Of a stretch of 64,000 bases of DNA, positions 1-9,201 are shown piece by piece. Every line of letters begins with the position of its first letter. Within the stretch, counting starts at the first letter, position 1. The translations under genes and the position numbers were made by a program. Origin of the DNA: Mycobacterium sp. MBM (lineage in GTDB: Bacteria > Actinomycetota > Actinomycetes > Mycobacteriales > Mycobacteriaceae); assembly GCA_021648845.1 (NCBI GenBank), contig JAKJHY010000003.1, positions 248,001-312,000 on the forward strand, given 5' to 3'. The notes beneath the pieces were generated by a model that was not told the DNA's origin, made no database searches, and saw only the letters and a program-made list of their open reading frames with translations.

Positions 1-539
1 CGGGGGAGCGGGTGCTCGACCTGGCCGCCGGCACGGCGGTGTCGACCGTCGAATTGGCGACATCGGGCGCCTGGTGCGTGGCCGCGGACTTCTCGGTCGG
101 AATGCTGGCCGCCGGCGCATCCCGCGCGGTGCCCAAGGTGGCCGGGGATGCCACCAAGCTGCCGTTCGCCGACGGTGTGTTCGACGCGGTGACCATCAGC
201 TTCGGGCTGCGCAACGTGGTCGATCATGTGGCGGGGCTGCGGGAGATGGCGCGGGTGACGCGCCCCGGCGGCCGGCTGGTGGTGTGCGAGTTCTCCACAC
301 CGACCAACGCCCTGTTCGCCACCGCATACAAGGAGTACCTGATGCAGGCGCTGCCGATGATGGCGCGCGCGGTGTCGAGCAACCCGGATGCGTATGTGTA
401 TCTCGCCGAGTCGATTCGGGCCTGGCCGACGCAGTCGCAGCTTGCCGACCGTATCCGCGACGCGGGCTGGGAATCGGTACGCTGGCGCAACCTGACCGGT
501 GGCATCGTCGCACTGCATGCGGCGGTCAAGCCGGGCTGA
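1..539 (+). CDS. menG: Demethylmenaquinone methyltransferase, 5'-truncated by window edge
   Basis: This is the C-terminal part of the SAM-dependent C-methyltransferase that makes the last step of menaquinone synthesis (UbiE/MenG family). The visible frame opens in SAM-binding motif I (VLDLAAGTA) and carries [16 protein letters not shown], typical of the acidic and post-II motifs of this family, then SFGLRN and the C-terminal GGIVALH. The beginning of the gene lies outside the window; the first whole codon starts at base 3. The stop overlaps the start of the next gene (TGATG). The nearby menJ and grcC1 genes act on the same quinone, and the same grouping is known around menG in M. tuberculosis. 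Confidence 0.9.
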   Translation, partial: GERVLDLAAGTAVSTVELATSGAWCVAADFSVGMLAAGASRAVPKVAGDATKLPFADGVFDAVTISFGLRNVVDHVAGLREMARVTRPGGRLVVCEFSTPTNALFATAYKEYLMQALPMMARAVSSNPDAYVYLAESIRAWPTQSQLADRIRDAGWESVRWRNLTGGIVALHAAVKPG

Positions 540-1492
540 TGACGGTGAGCGTCCCCGTGCTGGCCCTTGCCGGCTTTCTCGGAGCCGGCAAGACGACGCT
601 ACTCAACCACCTGCTGCGCAACAGTCGCGGCGTGCGAATCGGGGCTCTGGTCAACGATTTCGGCGCGGTGAACATCGACGCGATGTTCGTCGCCGGCCAG
701 GTCGACGCGATGGCTTCGCTGTCCAACGGGTGTATCTGTTGCGCGGTGGACGCCACGGAGGCCGCCGATATGCTGGGCAGGCTCGCCGCGGTACGCCCCG
801 CCCTGGACCTGATCGTCGTGGAGGCCAGCGGTATCGCCGAACCCCCGGTGCTGGCGCGCACCATCGCCACCGCCGGTGACGACCGATTCCACTACGCGGG
901 CCTGGTGCTGGTGGTGGACACCGCCCAGCCGGCCGAACTGGGCCACGGCGTCCGGGTGGCCGATCTGGTGGTGCTCAACAAGGCCGGCGACGGTGACGCC
1001 GATGCGGTGGCCGCCGCGGTGCGCGCCGAGAATCCACGGGTTCCGTTGGTGCGCACCGATTTTGCGCGCGTGGACCCGGCCTTGCTGATCGATCCTCCGG
1101 TGCGGCGGCGCGAACGCCCGGCTCAGTTGTCATTGGACGAACTGCTGGTGGACGACGATCATCACCATGAGCACCCCGAGTACCAGAGTGTGGAGTTCGA
1201 CACCGATGCGCCGGTGAACCCGCGCCGCTTTCTGGCGTTTCTGCACGATCGGCCTGCCGGGCTCTATCGCGCAAAGGGTTTCGTGGATTTCGGTGACGGT
1301 GGCCGATATTCGGTGCAGTTGGTGGGCAGCTCGCTGCGGTTCGACAAGCGCGGTGCCGCCGGGCGCGGGAGCACGTTGGTGCTGATCGGCACCGGGATCG
1401 ACGAGGCGGCGCTGTCGGCTGCACTGCGCGAGTGCACCCGTGAACCCGCCGACGAGAACGCGATGCTCGGTGTGTACAAGTACGTGGTGTAA
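539..1492 (+). CDS. CobW/COG0523-family metallochaperone GTPase
   Basis: 317-residue P-loop GTPase of the CobW/HypB/UreG group, which loads metal ions (Zn or Co) into client proteins using GTP. Visible motifs are Walker [10 protein letters not shown] near residue 12, the metal-binding CxCC motif in [10 protein letters not shown] near residue 65, [10 protein letters not shown] (Walker B region) and the NKxG-like guanine-specificity motif VVLNKAGD. A His-rich stretch ([11 protein letters not shown]) precedes the CobW_C domain and could hold metal. The ATG overlaps the menG stop by one base, so it is translationally coupled to menG. The metal and client cannot be told from the sequence; no zinc-uptake operator is obvious upstream. 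Confidence 0.88.
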   Translation: MTVSVPVLALAGFLGAGKTTLLNHLLRNSRGVRIGALVNDFGAVNIDAMFVAGQVDAMASLSNGCICCAVDATEAADMLGRLAAVRPALDLIVVEASGIAEPPVLARTIATAGDDRFHYAGLVLVVDTAQPAELGHGVRVADLVVLNKAGDGDADAVAAAVRAENPRVPLVRTDFARVDPALLIDPPVRRRERPAQLSLDELLVDDDHHHEHPEYQSVEFDTDAPVNPRRFLAFLHDRPAGLYRAKGFVDFGDGGRYSVQLVGSSLRFDKRGAAGRGSTLVLIGTGIDEAALSAALRECTREPADENAMLGVYKYVV

Positions 1493-1541
1493 ACCGGGTG
1501 GCCGTGACCCCGGGAGGTGGCGCACCCGTTACTCTGCGCCC

Positions 1542-1823
1542 ATGTTCACAGTCAATGAGTACTTCGGCGGCGATGTCGCGTCGATCGCCTTCACGACGGC
1601 GCAGGGTCCGGCCACCGTCGGGGTCATGGCCGTCGGCGAGTTCGAGTTCGGGACCTCCCGGCTGGAGATCATGACGGTGGTGTCCGGTGCGCTGGCCGTG
1701 CGGCTTCCGGGCCGCGACGACTGGGAAACCTATGGTGCGGGAGCACAATTCACGGTCGCCGCGGACAGCAAGTTCACGGTGCGTGCGGAGGTCGAGACGG
1801 CCTACCTGTGCGAGTACCGCTGA
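1542..1823 (+). CDS. ppnP: Pyrimidine/purine nucleoside phosphorylase (PpnP, DUF1255)
   Basis: 93-residue single-cupin protein matching the YaiE/PpnP family in length and along its whole extent: [13 protein letters not shown] near the start, the [12 protein letters not shown] strand, [16 protein letters not shown] and the C-terminal CEYR. The E. coli member cleaves nucleosides with phosphate to give a base and ribose-1-phosphate; activity here is by homology. It begins 50 bp after the CobW gene with GGGAGG a little upstream, so it may be read from the same transcript. Confidence 0.85.
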   Translation: MFTVNEYFGGDVASIAFTTAQGPATVGVMAVGEFEFGTSRLEIMTVVSGALAVRLPGRDDWETYGAGAQFTVAADSKFTVRAEVETAYLCEYR

Positions 1824-1989
1824 CTCGGATCAGATCTGGGTGTTGGGTGTGGCCCGTCGCGGGGGTGTGTCGAAGTCGAGATGGAGCGCGGCCATGAGAA
1901 CCTCCCCCCCGAGGCGTGGTCAGCAATGTCGACCGGTGATCCGTATGCGGAGCCTGGCACAGGATCCGACCCGGACACAAGGGTCTATG

Positions 1990-2007
1990 TTAATGAATAT
2001 TCTTTGA
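1990..2007. promoter_or_regulatory. AT-rich imperfect palindrome, candidate TetR operator
   Basis: The 300-bp gap before the TetR gene holds no gene that I can support, but it contains an AT-rich island unlike its surroundings with the imperfect palindrome TTAATGAAT/ATTCTTTGA (7 of 9 positions pair, core GAATATTC). It lies about 115 bp upstream of the tetR start. Auto-regulation through this site is an inference. Confidence 0.3.
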
Positions 2008-2122
2008 GCACGATCCTTCCACTGCGGGGTAAAACGCAAGCTGGATGCCGTCGGTCGCTGCGGGTGTTGAGGCGCAGTTCCCATGACTCACCGGGGCTCA
2101 TCGGATGCGATACCGTGGGGCC

Positions 2123-3337
2123 ATGTCTACGGCCGGTTCGCCCGCGCAACCGCCGGTGCGGCGCCGGCCGCGCGACCGAAAGGCCCAGATCGTGAAGGCC
2201 GCCGCCGAGGCGTTCAGCGCGCTCGGCTATCACGCGGTGAGCATGGAGGAGATCGCCGCCCGGGTCGGCATTTCCGCGGCGGCCCTCTACCGCCATTCGC
2301 CGAACAAGTACGGGCTCTTCCGCGATGCCGTCCTCGGACTGGGTCAGCAATTGGTGCACTGCACCGATATCGGCGATCAGGGACACGACCCGGCCACCCA
2401 ACTGGCCGGCCTCGTCGACGCCCTGGTGGACACCGCGATCGTCAACCGCACGTCCGGCGGACTCTATCGCTGGGAGGGCCGCTATCTCAACGCCGAGGAT
2501 CGGCAGATGTTGGGCGGGCAGCTCGAACTGGTCAACCAGCGGCTGCAGCAGCCGCTGCTGCGGCTACGGCCGGACCTCACCGCACACGAACGATGGACCC
2601 TGTCGTTGGCCGCGCTGAGTGTCATCGGCAGCGTCACCGACCATCGGAACCCCCTGCCCGCCAAAGAGATCCGCGTGTTGCTGGCCCGGCTGACGATGAC
2701 GGTGCTGGCCGCGCACCTGCCCGCCCCGGTCGAGTCGGCCGAGCCGGAGTCGCCGGCGCCCGCGGGTGCCGGCGGAAAATACGAGATGTTGTTGCGGGAG
2801 TCGCTGCTGCTGTTCCACCGGAAGGGATTCCGGGACACCAGCATGGACGATATTGCCGCGGCCGTGGGCATGCAGGCATCCGGCATCTACCGGTACTTTC
2901 CGTCCAAAACCGATCTGCTGGTCGCCTCCTACCGGCGCATCGCCGACCGCACCTCCGGCGATGTATCGAGTGTGCTTGCGGTGGAACCGGATCCGGAGCA
3001 GGCGTTGGCCCGGCTCATCGACCTGTATGTGGCGCGCTCGTTCCGAGAGCCCGAGATCGCCTACGTGTACTACGCCGAACGTGGCAACGTGCCTGACGCG
3101 GACCGGGCGCCGATCCGCAACATCCAGCGCGCGACAGTGCACGAGTGGGCGCACCTGTTGGCCGATTCACGCCCGGAGTTCACGCACGCGCAGGCGACGT
3201 TCGCCGTGCACGCAGCGTTCGGGCTGGTGGTCGACCTGGGCCGGCCGGCCCGCTACCAGAACAGCGCCCACGCCCGTGCCTGCGTCACGCTGTTGATGGA
3301 GACGATGCTGCTGGGCCGGGGACCGCAGCCGGTGTGA
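2123..3337 (+). CDS. TetR-family regulator with two tandem DNA-binding domains
   Basis: 404 residues, about twice the usual TetR length. It has two complete TetR helix-turn-helix domains: the first near residues 20-70 (MEEIAARVGISAAALYRH) and the second near residues 218-270 (MDDIAAAVGMQASGIYRYF), each followed by a helical domain. Proteins of this build are internal duplications or fusions that may bind DNA as a pseudo-dimer; the ligand is unknown. The ATG after GGGGCC at 2123 was chosen over the in-frame ATG six codons upstream because family alignments begin near it. The gene converges on menJ with 8 bp between them. Confidence 0.82.
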   Translation: MSTAGSPAQPPVRRRPRDRKAQIVKAAAEAFSALGYHAVSMEEIAARVGISAAALYRHSPNKYGLFRDAVLGLGQQLVHCTDIGDQGHDPATQLAGLVDALVDTAIVNRTSGGLYRWEGRYLNAEDRQMLGGQLELVNQRLQQPLLRLRPDLTAHERWTLSLAALSVIGSVTDHRNPLPAKEIRVLLARLTMTVLAAHLPAPVESAEPESPAPAGAGGKYEMLLRESLLLFHRKGFRDTSMDDIAAAVGMQASGIYRYFPSKTDLLVASYRRIADRTSGDVSSVLAVEPDPEQALARLIDLYVARSFREPEIAYVYYAERGNVPDADRAPIRNIQRATVHEWAHLLADSRPEFTHAQATFAVHAAFGLVVDLGRPARYQNSAHARACVTLLMETMLLGRGPQPV

Positions 3338-3345
3338 TCCGAGGA

Positions 3346-4563
3346 TCAGCAGAACGGCTTGCGGTCGTCGAACCTGCGCGAGACGAGACCGGCCGCCCGC
3401 CAGGCACGGGCTATCCAATCCTCGTCCTCGTCGGTGACCAGGTTGCCCATCATCCGTACCGCCATCGTCATCAGGGCGTGTGAGCGCATCGCCACCGGGC
3501 CCACCGCGGGGAGAAATCGCGGCAGCGTCAGCAGCAGCGCCAGCCGACGCGCCGCGGAGAAACCGCGTGCGTAATGCTCGGTGAGCACCGCCGGCCAGGC
3601 CGCGGTGAGATCGCCGGAGCCCAGCAGCTGGGCGGCCAGCCGCCCGGTCTCCAGGCCATAGTCGATGCCCTCGCCGTTGAGCGGGTTGACGCAGGCCGCG
3701 GCGTCGCCGATCAGCATCCAGTTCGGCCCGGCCACTCCGGAGACCGCACCGCCCATCGGGAGCAGGGCCGACAGCCCGGCGCGCGGTTCGCCTTCGAAGC
3801 CCCACTCATCCCGGCGCAGATCGCAGTAGTAGGACATCAGCGGGCGCAGCGCCGCATCCGACGGGCGTTTCGCGGTGGCCAGCGCCCCGACTCCGACGTT
3901 CACCTCACCGTTGCCCAACGGGAAGATCCACCCGTAGCCGGGCAGCACCTTGCCCTGCGGCGATCGCAGTTCCAGATGCGAGGTGATCCACGGTTCGTCG
4001 GCCCGCGGCGTCGCGATGTAACCGCGCACCGCCACGCCGTACACCGTCTCCTGATGCCAGCTGCGGCCCAGCACCCGCCCCAGTGTGGAGCGCGCGCCGT
4101 CGGCGACGATCAGCTCGGCCACCCCGACCGCTGAACCGTCATCGAGCAGCAACTCGGCCACCCGGCCGGCCGCATCGTGGCGGACATCGACGACCTTGGT
4201 GCCGAGCAGCATCTTCGCGCCGTCGTCTGCGGCGACCATGCGGATCCGGTCGTCGAGTTCGGTACGCGGGACCGCGCTGCTGGTCGGCGGGAATGACGGG
4301 CCCGGCCACGGGATCTGCACGTCGGCGCCGAACCCGGACATCCGCAATCCGTGATGGCTGATCCGGCCGGCCAGCCAGCCGCCGAGGCCGAGGCGCTGCA
4401 ACTCCGAGACCGCTCGGGGCGTCAGCCCGTCACCGCAGGCCTTGTCCCGGGGAAACTGCGCAGAGTCGATGACCAACACATCGCGGCCGGCCCGCGCCGC
4501 CCACGCGGCCGCCGCCGAACCGGCAGGTCCGGCGCCCACGACGACCACGTCTGCCTTGATCAA
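3346..4563 (-). CDS. menJ: Menaquinone (geranylgeranyl-type) reductase
   Basis: 405-residue FAD-dependent oxidoreductase of the geranylgeranyl reductase family. MenJ saturates one isoprene unit of the menaquinone side chain (MK-9 to MK-9(II-H2)) in mycobacteria. Seen are the N-terminal dinucleotide-binding motif GAGPAGSAAAAW, CGDGLTPRAV typical of GGR enzymes, and the second FAD motif GDAAACVNPLNGEGI. The start is TTG (ATCAAG follows); no ATG lies nearby in frame. The start codon falls in the first unit of a 35-bp tandem repeat that fills the divergent region to grcC1. Context with menG and grcC1 supports the quinone role. Confidence 0.88.
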   Translation of the reverse strand: MIKADVVVVGAGPAGSAAAAWAARAGRDVLVIDSAQFPRDKACGDGLTPRAVSELQRLGLGGWLAGRISHHGLRMSGFGADVQIPWPGPSFPPTSSAVPRTELDDRIRMVAADDGAKMLLGTKVVDVRHDAAGRVAELLLDDGSAVGVAELIVADGARSTLGRVLGRSWHQETVYGVAVRGYIATPRADEPWITSHLELRSPQGKVLPGYGWIFPLGNGEVNVGVGALATAKRPSDAALRPLMSYYCDLRRDEWGFEGEPRAGLSALLPMGGAVSGVAGPNWMLIGDAAACVNPLNGEGIDYGLETGRLAAQLLGSGDLTAAWPAVLTEHYARGFSAARRLALLLTLPRFLPAVGPVAMRSHALMTMAVRMMGNLVTDEDEDWIARAWRAAGLVSRRFDDRKPFC

Positions 4564-4652
4564 GTCGCTGCGCTCCTGCCCTGGTGTTCATTCCTCGAGT
4601 CGCTGCGCTCCTGCCCGCGTGTTCACTCCTCGAGTCGCTGCGCTCCTGCCCG
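4563..4652. repeat. 35-bp tandem direct repeat, 2.6 copies, in the menJ/grcC1 divergent region
   Basis: Units begin at 4563, 4598 and 4633, each opening with AGTCGCTGCGCTCCTGCCC; the first two run the full 35 bp with a few substitutions and the third stops after about 20 bp. The array sits between the divergent menJ and grcC1 genes and covers the menJ translation start, so copy number could affect expression of either gene. Confidence 0.8.
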
Positions 4653-4686
4653 CCGTTGCGCGGTACCTCCACAGTATGTTGGACGC

Positions 4687-5694
4687 ATGAGGACACCGGC
4701 GAGCGTGGTGGCGGGGGTGGACTTCGGGGATCCCGAATTCGCCGCGCAGGTGCGCGACGGAGTGGCGCGCGTCGAAGATCTGATGGCCACCGAGCTGGGT
4801 AAGGCGGATGAGCTGATGGCCGAGGCCGTCCAGCATCTGTTCCAGGCCGGCGGCAAGCGGTTCCGGCCGCTGTTCACCGTGCTGTCGGGTTCGCTGGGGC
4901 CCCGTCCCGAGGATGGCGATGTGACGATCGCCGGTGCGGTGATCGAGCTGGTGCACCTGGCCACCCTCTATCACGACGATGTGATGGACGAGGCCCAGGT
5001 GCGCCGCGGAGCCGACAGCGCCAACGCGAGGTGGGGCAACAACATCGCGATCCTGGCCGGCGACTACTTGTTCGCCACGGCCTCGCGGCTGGTGTCCCGG
5101 CTCGGACCGGATGCGGTCCGCGTGATTGCGGATACATTCGCCCAGCTGGTCACCGGTCAGATGCGGGAGACCCGGGGTGCGGCCGGGGGCACCGACGAGA
5201 TCGAGCACTACCTCAAGGTGGTGTACGAGAAGACGGCCTGCCTGATTTCGGCGTCCGGCCGCTTCGGTGCCACCTTCTCCGGTGCCGGTGAAGAGCAGAT
5301 CGAGCGGTTGTCGCGTCTCGGCGGCATCGTCGGGACGGCGTTCCAGATCTCCGATGACATCATCGATATCGACAGCGACCCGGACGAATCCGGCAAGGTC
5401 CCCGGCACTGACCTGCGTGAAGGCGTTCATACTCTGCCGGTGCTGTACGCGCTGCGCGAGTCCGGCCCCGACGCCGACCGGCTGCGGGTGCTGCTCGCCA
5501 AGCCCATCGAAGACGATGCCGAGGTCGCCGAGGCGCTGACGCTGCTGCGCCGGTCTCCAGGCATGGCACGCGCCAAGGAGACCGTGCGCGACTACGCGGT
5601 GCGGGCCCGCGAGGAGCTGGCGAACCTGCCCGAGGGTCCCGGTCGGGCTGCGCTGGCCACCCTGGTGGACTACACCGTCAACCGGCACGGATAG
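4687..5694 (+). CDS. grcC1: Polyprenyl diphosphate synthase for menaquinone side chain
   Basis: 335-residue trans-isoprenyl diphosphate synthase. Both Asp-rich motifs are present: first (FARM) in HDDVMDEA near residue 98 and second (SARM) in [10 protein letters not shown] near residue 222; GGKRFRP near residue 55 binds the diphosphate. It lengthens farnesyl diphosphate with isopentenyl diphosphate, and the position between menJ and htpX matches grcC1 of M. tuberculosis, thought to make the menaquinone prenyl tail. Chain length cannot be read reliably here. Confidence 0.88.
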   Translation: MRTPASVVAGVDFGDPEFAAQVRDGVARVEDLMATELGKADELMAEAVQHLFQAGGKRFRPLFTVLSGSLGPRPEDGDVTIAGAVIELVHLATLYHDDVMDEAQVRRGADSANARWGNNIAILAGDYLFATASRLVSRLGPDAVRVIADTFAQLVTGQMRETRGAAGGTDEIEHYLKVVYEKTACLISASGRFGATFSGAGEEQIERLSRLGGIVGTAFQISDDIIDIDSDPDESGKVPGTDLREGVHTLPVLYALRESGPDADRLRVLLAKPIEDDAEVAEALTLLRRSPGMARAKETVRDYAVRAREELANLPEGPGRAALATLVDYTVNRHG

Positions 5695-5755
5695 TCGGAA
5701 CCTACGGGGGTCGACCGGCGTTACATCACCGAAGACATTCGTAGGAGGAACTCTG

Positions 5756-6631
5756 ATGACCTGGCACCCGCATGCCAACCGGATGAAGACCTTCGTGCTG
5801 CTTGTCGGCATGTCCGCGCTCATCGTGTTCATCGGTTCGCTGTTCGGCAATTCGTCGATCCTGTGGCTGTCGGTGTTGTTCGCGGTCGGCATGAACGCCT
5901 ACGTCTACTTCAACAGCGACAAGATGGCGCTGCGGGCGATGCACGCCCAGCCCGTGACCGAGATGCAGGCCCCGGCGATGTACCGGATCGTGCGCGAGCT
6001 CGCGACCACCGCGCGCCAACCCATGCCGCGGCTGTACATCAGCGATACCGCCGCCCCCAATGCGTTCGCCACCGGACGCAATCCCCGTAACGCCGCGGTG
6101 TGCTGCACCACCGGCATCCTGCAGATCCTCGACGAGCGGGAACTGCGCGCGGTGCTCGGCCATGAACTGTCCCATGTGTACAACCGCGACATCCTGATCT
6201 CGTGTGTGGCCGGTGCGATGGCTTCGGTCATCACCGCGCTGGCCAACATCGCGGTGTTCGCCTCCATGTTCGGGGGCAACCGTGACGGCGGGGCGAATCC
6301 CTTTGCCATGCTGTTGGTTTCGCTGCTGGGTCCGATTGCGGCCACGGTGGTCAAGCTGGCGGTGTCGCGTTCGCGCGAGTACCAGGCCGATCAGTCGGGG
6401 GCGGAGCTGACCGGTGATCCGCTGGCGTTGGCCAGCGCACTGCGCAAGATCGCCTACGGTGTGCAGGCCGCGCCGTTGCCGCCCGAGCCGCAACTGGCCG
6501 ATCAGGCGCACCTGATGATCGCCAACCCGTTCCGGGCGGGGGAGAAGATCGGCAAGCTCTTCTCCACCCATCCGCCGATCGAGGACCGGATCGCCCGGCT
6601 GGAGGCGATGGCCGGACGTGGGCCCCTGTGA
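5756..6631 (+). CDS. htpX: Membrane zinc metalloprotease HtpX
   Basis: 291-residue M48 peptidase that degrades damaged membrane proteins. Two N-terminal membrane helices (about residues 12-32 and 33-50), the zinc motif HELSH (H136, E137, H140), a further helix pair after it, and the third-ligand region [14 protein letters not shown]-terminal [14 protein letters not shown] is diagnostic. A strong ribosome site (AGGAGG) lies 7 bases before the ATG. It follows grcC1 by 60 bp. Confidence 0.93.
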   Translation: MTWHPHANRMKTFVLLVGMSALIVFIGSLFGNSSILWLSVLFAVGMNAYVYFNSDKMALRAMHAQPVTEMQAPAMYRIVRELATTARQPMPRLYISDTAAPNAFATGRNPRNAAVCCTTGILQILDERELRAVLGHELSHVYNRDILISCVAGAMASVITALANIAVFASMFGGNRDGGANPFAMLLVSLLGPIAATVVKLAVSRSREYQADQSGAELTGDPLALASALRKIAYGVQAAPLPPEPQLADQAHLMIANPFRAGEKIGKLFSTHPPIEDRIARLEAMAGRGPL

Positions 6632-6702
6632 TTTCGGCGCTGATACGTCTGTGTTTCGTACGCGAGCGCGCCGAAATCACCGAGTTTGGCTAGGGTGTCG
6701 CC

Positions 6703-7239
6703 ATGCGTATGCGAGGTCTGTTCTCCGCCATGGCGGCCGCCGCCGCCGTGAGCGCACCGGCGATCGCCGGCGCCGAGCCTGCGCCGCCGCCCCCACCGCC
6801 GCCGGGCCCGAACATCAACGCCTGGGAGCTGGTCAAACCGTCGGCGTATGCGGTCAACGACGGCAGCATGTACGCCTTCACCGTGCCCGGCGACATCACC
6901 TGCGTGATCAGCCGCGGCACCGGCGGGTACGGCTGCAGCGGGCCGTTCCCGGCGGCACCCAACGGCGCCAACGTGGTGTCCGGCGGGCAGGTCGGAGCGC
7001 CCGGTTTCGCCAGCGCCGCCAATCCGATCTACATCGGGGACCAGCCGCCCCAGCCGCTTCCCGCCAATTCGCGCCTCGGCTTCCAGAACGTCAGCTGTGG
7101 CACCGACGGCGTGCTGACCGCATGCCAGAACTCGTTCGACCAGTCCGGTTTCGTGATCAGCCCGGCGGGCAGTTACATCCTCAACCCGAGCAACCCGCTG
7201 CTGGACCGGCCCGAGGGGCGCAACCCCTACTTCAACTGA
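6703..7239 (+). CDS. Secreted proline-rich protein, function unknown
   Basis: 178 residues with a Sec signal peptide (MRMRGLFSAMAAAAAVSAPA, cleavage near AIAGA-EP), followed by a short proline run and a small Cys-containing domain (four Cys: TCVIS, YGCSG, VSCGT, TACQN) that probably forms two disulfides. I do not recognise a named family; similar exported proteins with the phrase FTVPGDITCVI are common in mycobacteria. It stands alone between htpX and the convergent gpsA. Confidence 0.72.
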   Translation: MRMRGLFSAMAAAAAVSAPAIAGAEPAPPPPPPPGPNINAWELVKPSAYAVNDGSMYAFTVPGDITCVISRGTGGYGCSGPFPAAPNGANVVSGGQVGAPGFASAANPIYIGDQPPQPLPANSRLGFQNVSCGTDGVLTACQNSFDQSGFVISPAGSYILNPSNPLLDRPEGRNPYFN

Positions 7240-7248
7240 GCGGCGGCG

Positions 7249-8274
7249 CTAGAAACCCGCGCCGTGCACCTCGTGGCCGGGCTTCTCCAGCATCAGCCCG
7301 CGGTAGGCGTCCTCCACGGTGCAGCCGCGGTTGATCACCCCGTCGACCTCGCGGGCGATCGGCATCGGAATGCCGTACTGCTCGGCGAAGTCCATGATCA
7401 CCGACGAGGCCTTCACCCCCTCGGCGACCTGGTTCATCGCCGCGATGATCTCCTCGACGGTCTTACCCGAGCCGAGTTGCTCGCCGACGTGACGATTGCG
7501 GCTGCGCAGTGAGGTACAGGTGACGATCAGATCGCCCATACCGGCCAGGCCGCCGAAGGTGTCGCGATGCCCGCCCATGGCCACGCCGAGCTTGGACATC
7601 TCGGCGACCGCGCGGGCCATCACCATCGCCCGGGTGTTCTCCCCGATGCCCAGCGAGTACCCCATGCCGACGGCGATCGCGTACACGTTCTTCAGCGCGC
7701 CGGCCATCTCCACGCCCACCACGTCATCGGAGGTGTAGGTGCGAAAGCGCCTGGTGCGGAACAGGTCTGCCAGGTTGGCGGCCAGATGCTGGTCGGGCAT
7801 CGCGAGCACGGCGGCGGCGGCGTAGCCTTCGGCGACCTCGCGGGCGATGTTCGGCCCGGCCAGGATGCCGGCCGGATGCCCGGGCAGTACCTCGTCGACG
7901 ACCTGGCTCATCCGCAGATTGGTGCCCTGCTCCAGGCCCTTCACCAACGACACCACCGGCACCCACGGGCGCAGCTCGCGCGCGAGCTCCTCAAGCACTC
8001 CCCGGAACCCGTGCGACGGGACTCCCATCACGATGACATCGGCGCTGCGGGCGGCCTCGGAGAAGTCGGTGGTGGCCCGCAGGGCGTCCGGCAGGGCGAC
8101 CTCGTCACCGAGGTATCGCGAGTTGCGGTGGTTGTCGTTGATGTCCTTGGCGGTGTCCTCCGAGCGCACCCATTGCAGCGTCGGTGTGCGCCGGGCGCAG
8201 ATGCTCGCGACGGTGGTGCCCCAGGACCCTCCGCCCAGTACGACGACGTTCGGTTCGCGTTGTGCAGGTGCCAT
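7249..8274 (-). CDS. gpsA: NAD(P)-dependent glycerol-3-phosphate dehydrogenase
   Basis: 341-residue enzyme making sn-glycerol-3-phosphate from dihydroxyacetone phosphate for phospholipid synthesis. It shows the Rossmann motif GGGSWGTTVA near residue 14, the substrate/catalytic motif EMAGALKNVYAIAVG with the catalytic Lys, and GLAGMGDLIVTC. The ATG giving MAPAQREP was chosen because the longer frame upstream has no family-like sequence. It lies downstream of yajQ on the same strand, separated by a 21-bp inverted repeat. Confidence 0.92.
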   Translation of the reverse strand: MAPAQREPNVVVLGGGSWGTTVASICARRTPTLQWVRSEDTAKDINDNHRNSRYLGDEVALPDALRATTDFSEAARSADVIVMGVPSHGFRGVLEELARELRPWVPVVSLVKGLEQGTNLRMSQVVDEVLPGHPAGILAGPNIAREVAEGYAAAAVLAMPDQHLAANLADLFRTRRFRTYTSDDVVGVEMAGALKNVYAIAVGMGYSLGIGENTRAMVMARAVAEMSKLGVAMGGHRDTFGGLAGMGDLIVTCTSLRSRNRHVGEQLGSGKTVEEIIAAMNQVAEGVKASSVIMDFAEQYGIPMPIAREVDGVINRGCTVEDAYRGLMLEKPGHEVHGAGF

Positions 8275-8386
8275 CGGGTCAGCGTATTGCCGCGACCGTG
8301 TCGTTGACCGCAAGTTGCCGAACTGGCTCGCGGACTGCGCGGGCGTGCGGGACGCAGGTTCAGGGGCGCCCACAGCTTCCGGTACC

Positions 8387-8447
8387 CGCGACGTTGCAGT
8401 TATCGCGCAGAAGTTCGAGTGCGGGCCGCGATAACTGCAACGTCGCG
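8387..8447. repeat. Perfect 21-bp inverted repeat with 19-nt loop
   Basis: The arms at 8387-8407 and 8427-8447 are exact reverse complements (core GACGTTGCAGTTATCGCG). It lies between the stop of the yajQ gene and the start of gpsA, both on the minus strand. It has no T-run, and its composition (TTGCAGTTATC) differs from the usual local terminators; it may be a palindromic extragenic repeat or a terminator/attenuator. Confidence 0.8.
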
Positions 8448-8472
8448 AGGAACCTGGCGGCCCCGGCGGGCG

Positions 8473-8964
8473 CTACCGGTAGTTGACGAACTGCAGCGCG
8501 ACCTCCAGGTCGGCGCCGCGCAACAGGGCCTGCACGGCCTGCAGGTCGTCGCGCTTCTTGGAGCTGACCCGGATTTCCTCGCCCTGGATCTGTGCCTTGA
8601 CTCCCTTGGGGCCCTCGTCGCGGATCAGCTTGGTGATCTTCTTGGCGTTCTCGCTGTCGATGCCCTGCTTGATACTGCCGATGACCTTGTAGGTCTTCCC
8701 CGAGGGCTGCGGGTCACCGGCCTCGAATGCCTTCATGGAGATGTCCCGGCGGATCAGCTTCTCCTTGAAGACGTCGACGGCGGCCTTGACGCGCTCCTCG
8801 GTGGAGGAGACCAAGATGATGCCCTCCTCGCCCTGCCATTCGATCGTGGTGTCGGTGCCGCGGAAGTCGAACCGGGTGGAAAGCTCCTTGGCCGCCTGGT
8901 TGAGCGCGTTGTCGACCTCTTGCCGATCGGCCTTGCTGACGATGTCGAAGCTTGAATCCGCCAT
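8473..8964 (-). CDS. yajQ: YajQ-family nucleotide-binding protein
   Basis: 163 residues, the standard YajQ length, starting [17 protein letters not shown] and containing STRFDFRGT and [14 protein letters not shown], all hallmark YajQ segments. Members have a double ferredoxin-like fold, bind nucleotides (c-di-GMP in some proteobacteria) and have been linked to gene regulation; the role in mycobacteria is not established. The start is set by GAGGAGGG 4-5 bases upstream. Confidence 0.92.
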   Translation of the reverse strand: MADSSFDIVSKADRQEVDNALNQAAKELSTRFDFRGTDTTIEWQGEEGIILVSSTEERVKAAVDVFKEKLIRRDISMKAFEAGDPQPSGKTYKVIGSIKQGIDSENAKKITKLIRDEGPKGVKAQIQGEEIRVSSKKRDDLQAVQALLRGADLEVALQFVNYR

Positions 8965-9035
8965 TGGACCCTCCTCATAGTGCCGTTTTCGTCTTCGGTA
9001 CATCCTCGTTGTAGTCTGCTACTCGCACCAAATCC

Positions 9036-9118
9036 GGCAGGTTGCCCGAGCGGCCAATGGGAGCGGACTGTAAATCCGTCGGCTTACGCCTACACAGGTT
9101 CGAATCCTGTACCTGCCA
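9036..9118 (+). tRNA. tRNA-Tyr (GTA)
   Basis: 83-nt class II tRNA with acceptor stem GGCAGGT/ACCTGCC, anticodon GTA at 9070-9072, a long variable arm as expected for bacterial tRNA-Tyr, T-loop TTCGAAT and discriminator A. CCA is not encoded. The 3' part from 9067 is the attachment site of the downstream element, which rebuilds the gene on integration. Confidence 0.96.
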
Positions 9119-9119
9119 C
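9067..9119. other. attL core: 53-bp direct repeat with 25285-25337
   Basis: From the anticodon region (ACTGTAAATCC) to CCTGCCAC the sequence is repeated without a mismatch at 25285-25337; the base before the repeat differs (G at left, A at right). This is the signature of integration into the 3' half of a tRNA gene by a tyrosine integrase. Confidence 0.92.
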
Positions 9120-9123
9120 GCTG

Positions 9124-9151
9124 GTCAGGCCCCCTTTCGAGGGGGCCTGAC
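9124..9151 (+). terminator. Hairpin terminator after tRNA-Tyr (element-supplied)
   Basis: An 11-bp perfect stem GTCAGGCCCCC / GGGGGCCTGAC with a 6-nt loop, followed by TGGTTT. A close counterpart at 25342-25370 is the displaced chromosomal terminator, so the element brings its own copy to end the rebuilt tRNA gene. Confidence 0.8.
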
Positions 9152-9170
9152 TGGTTTCAGGGGAGCCGCC

Positions 9171-9190
9171 GTCCGCAGTCCGTCCGCAGT
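9171..9190. promoter_or_regulatory. Paired arm-type integrase sites (left)
   Basis: Two direct copies of GTCCGCAGT/C start at 9171 and 9182, 11 bp apart (one helical turn). A matching pair with the same spacing lies at the right end (25162 and 25173). Tandem arm sites inside each att core are what L5/lambda-type integrases bind. Confidence 0.6.
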
Positions 9191-9201
9191 AGGATCAACG
9201 A

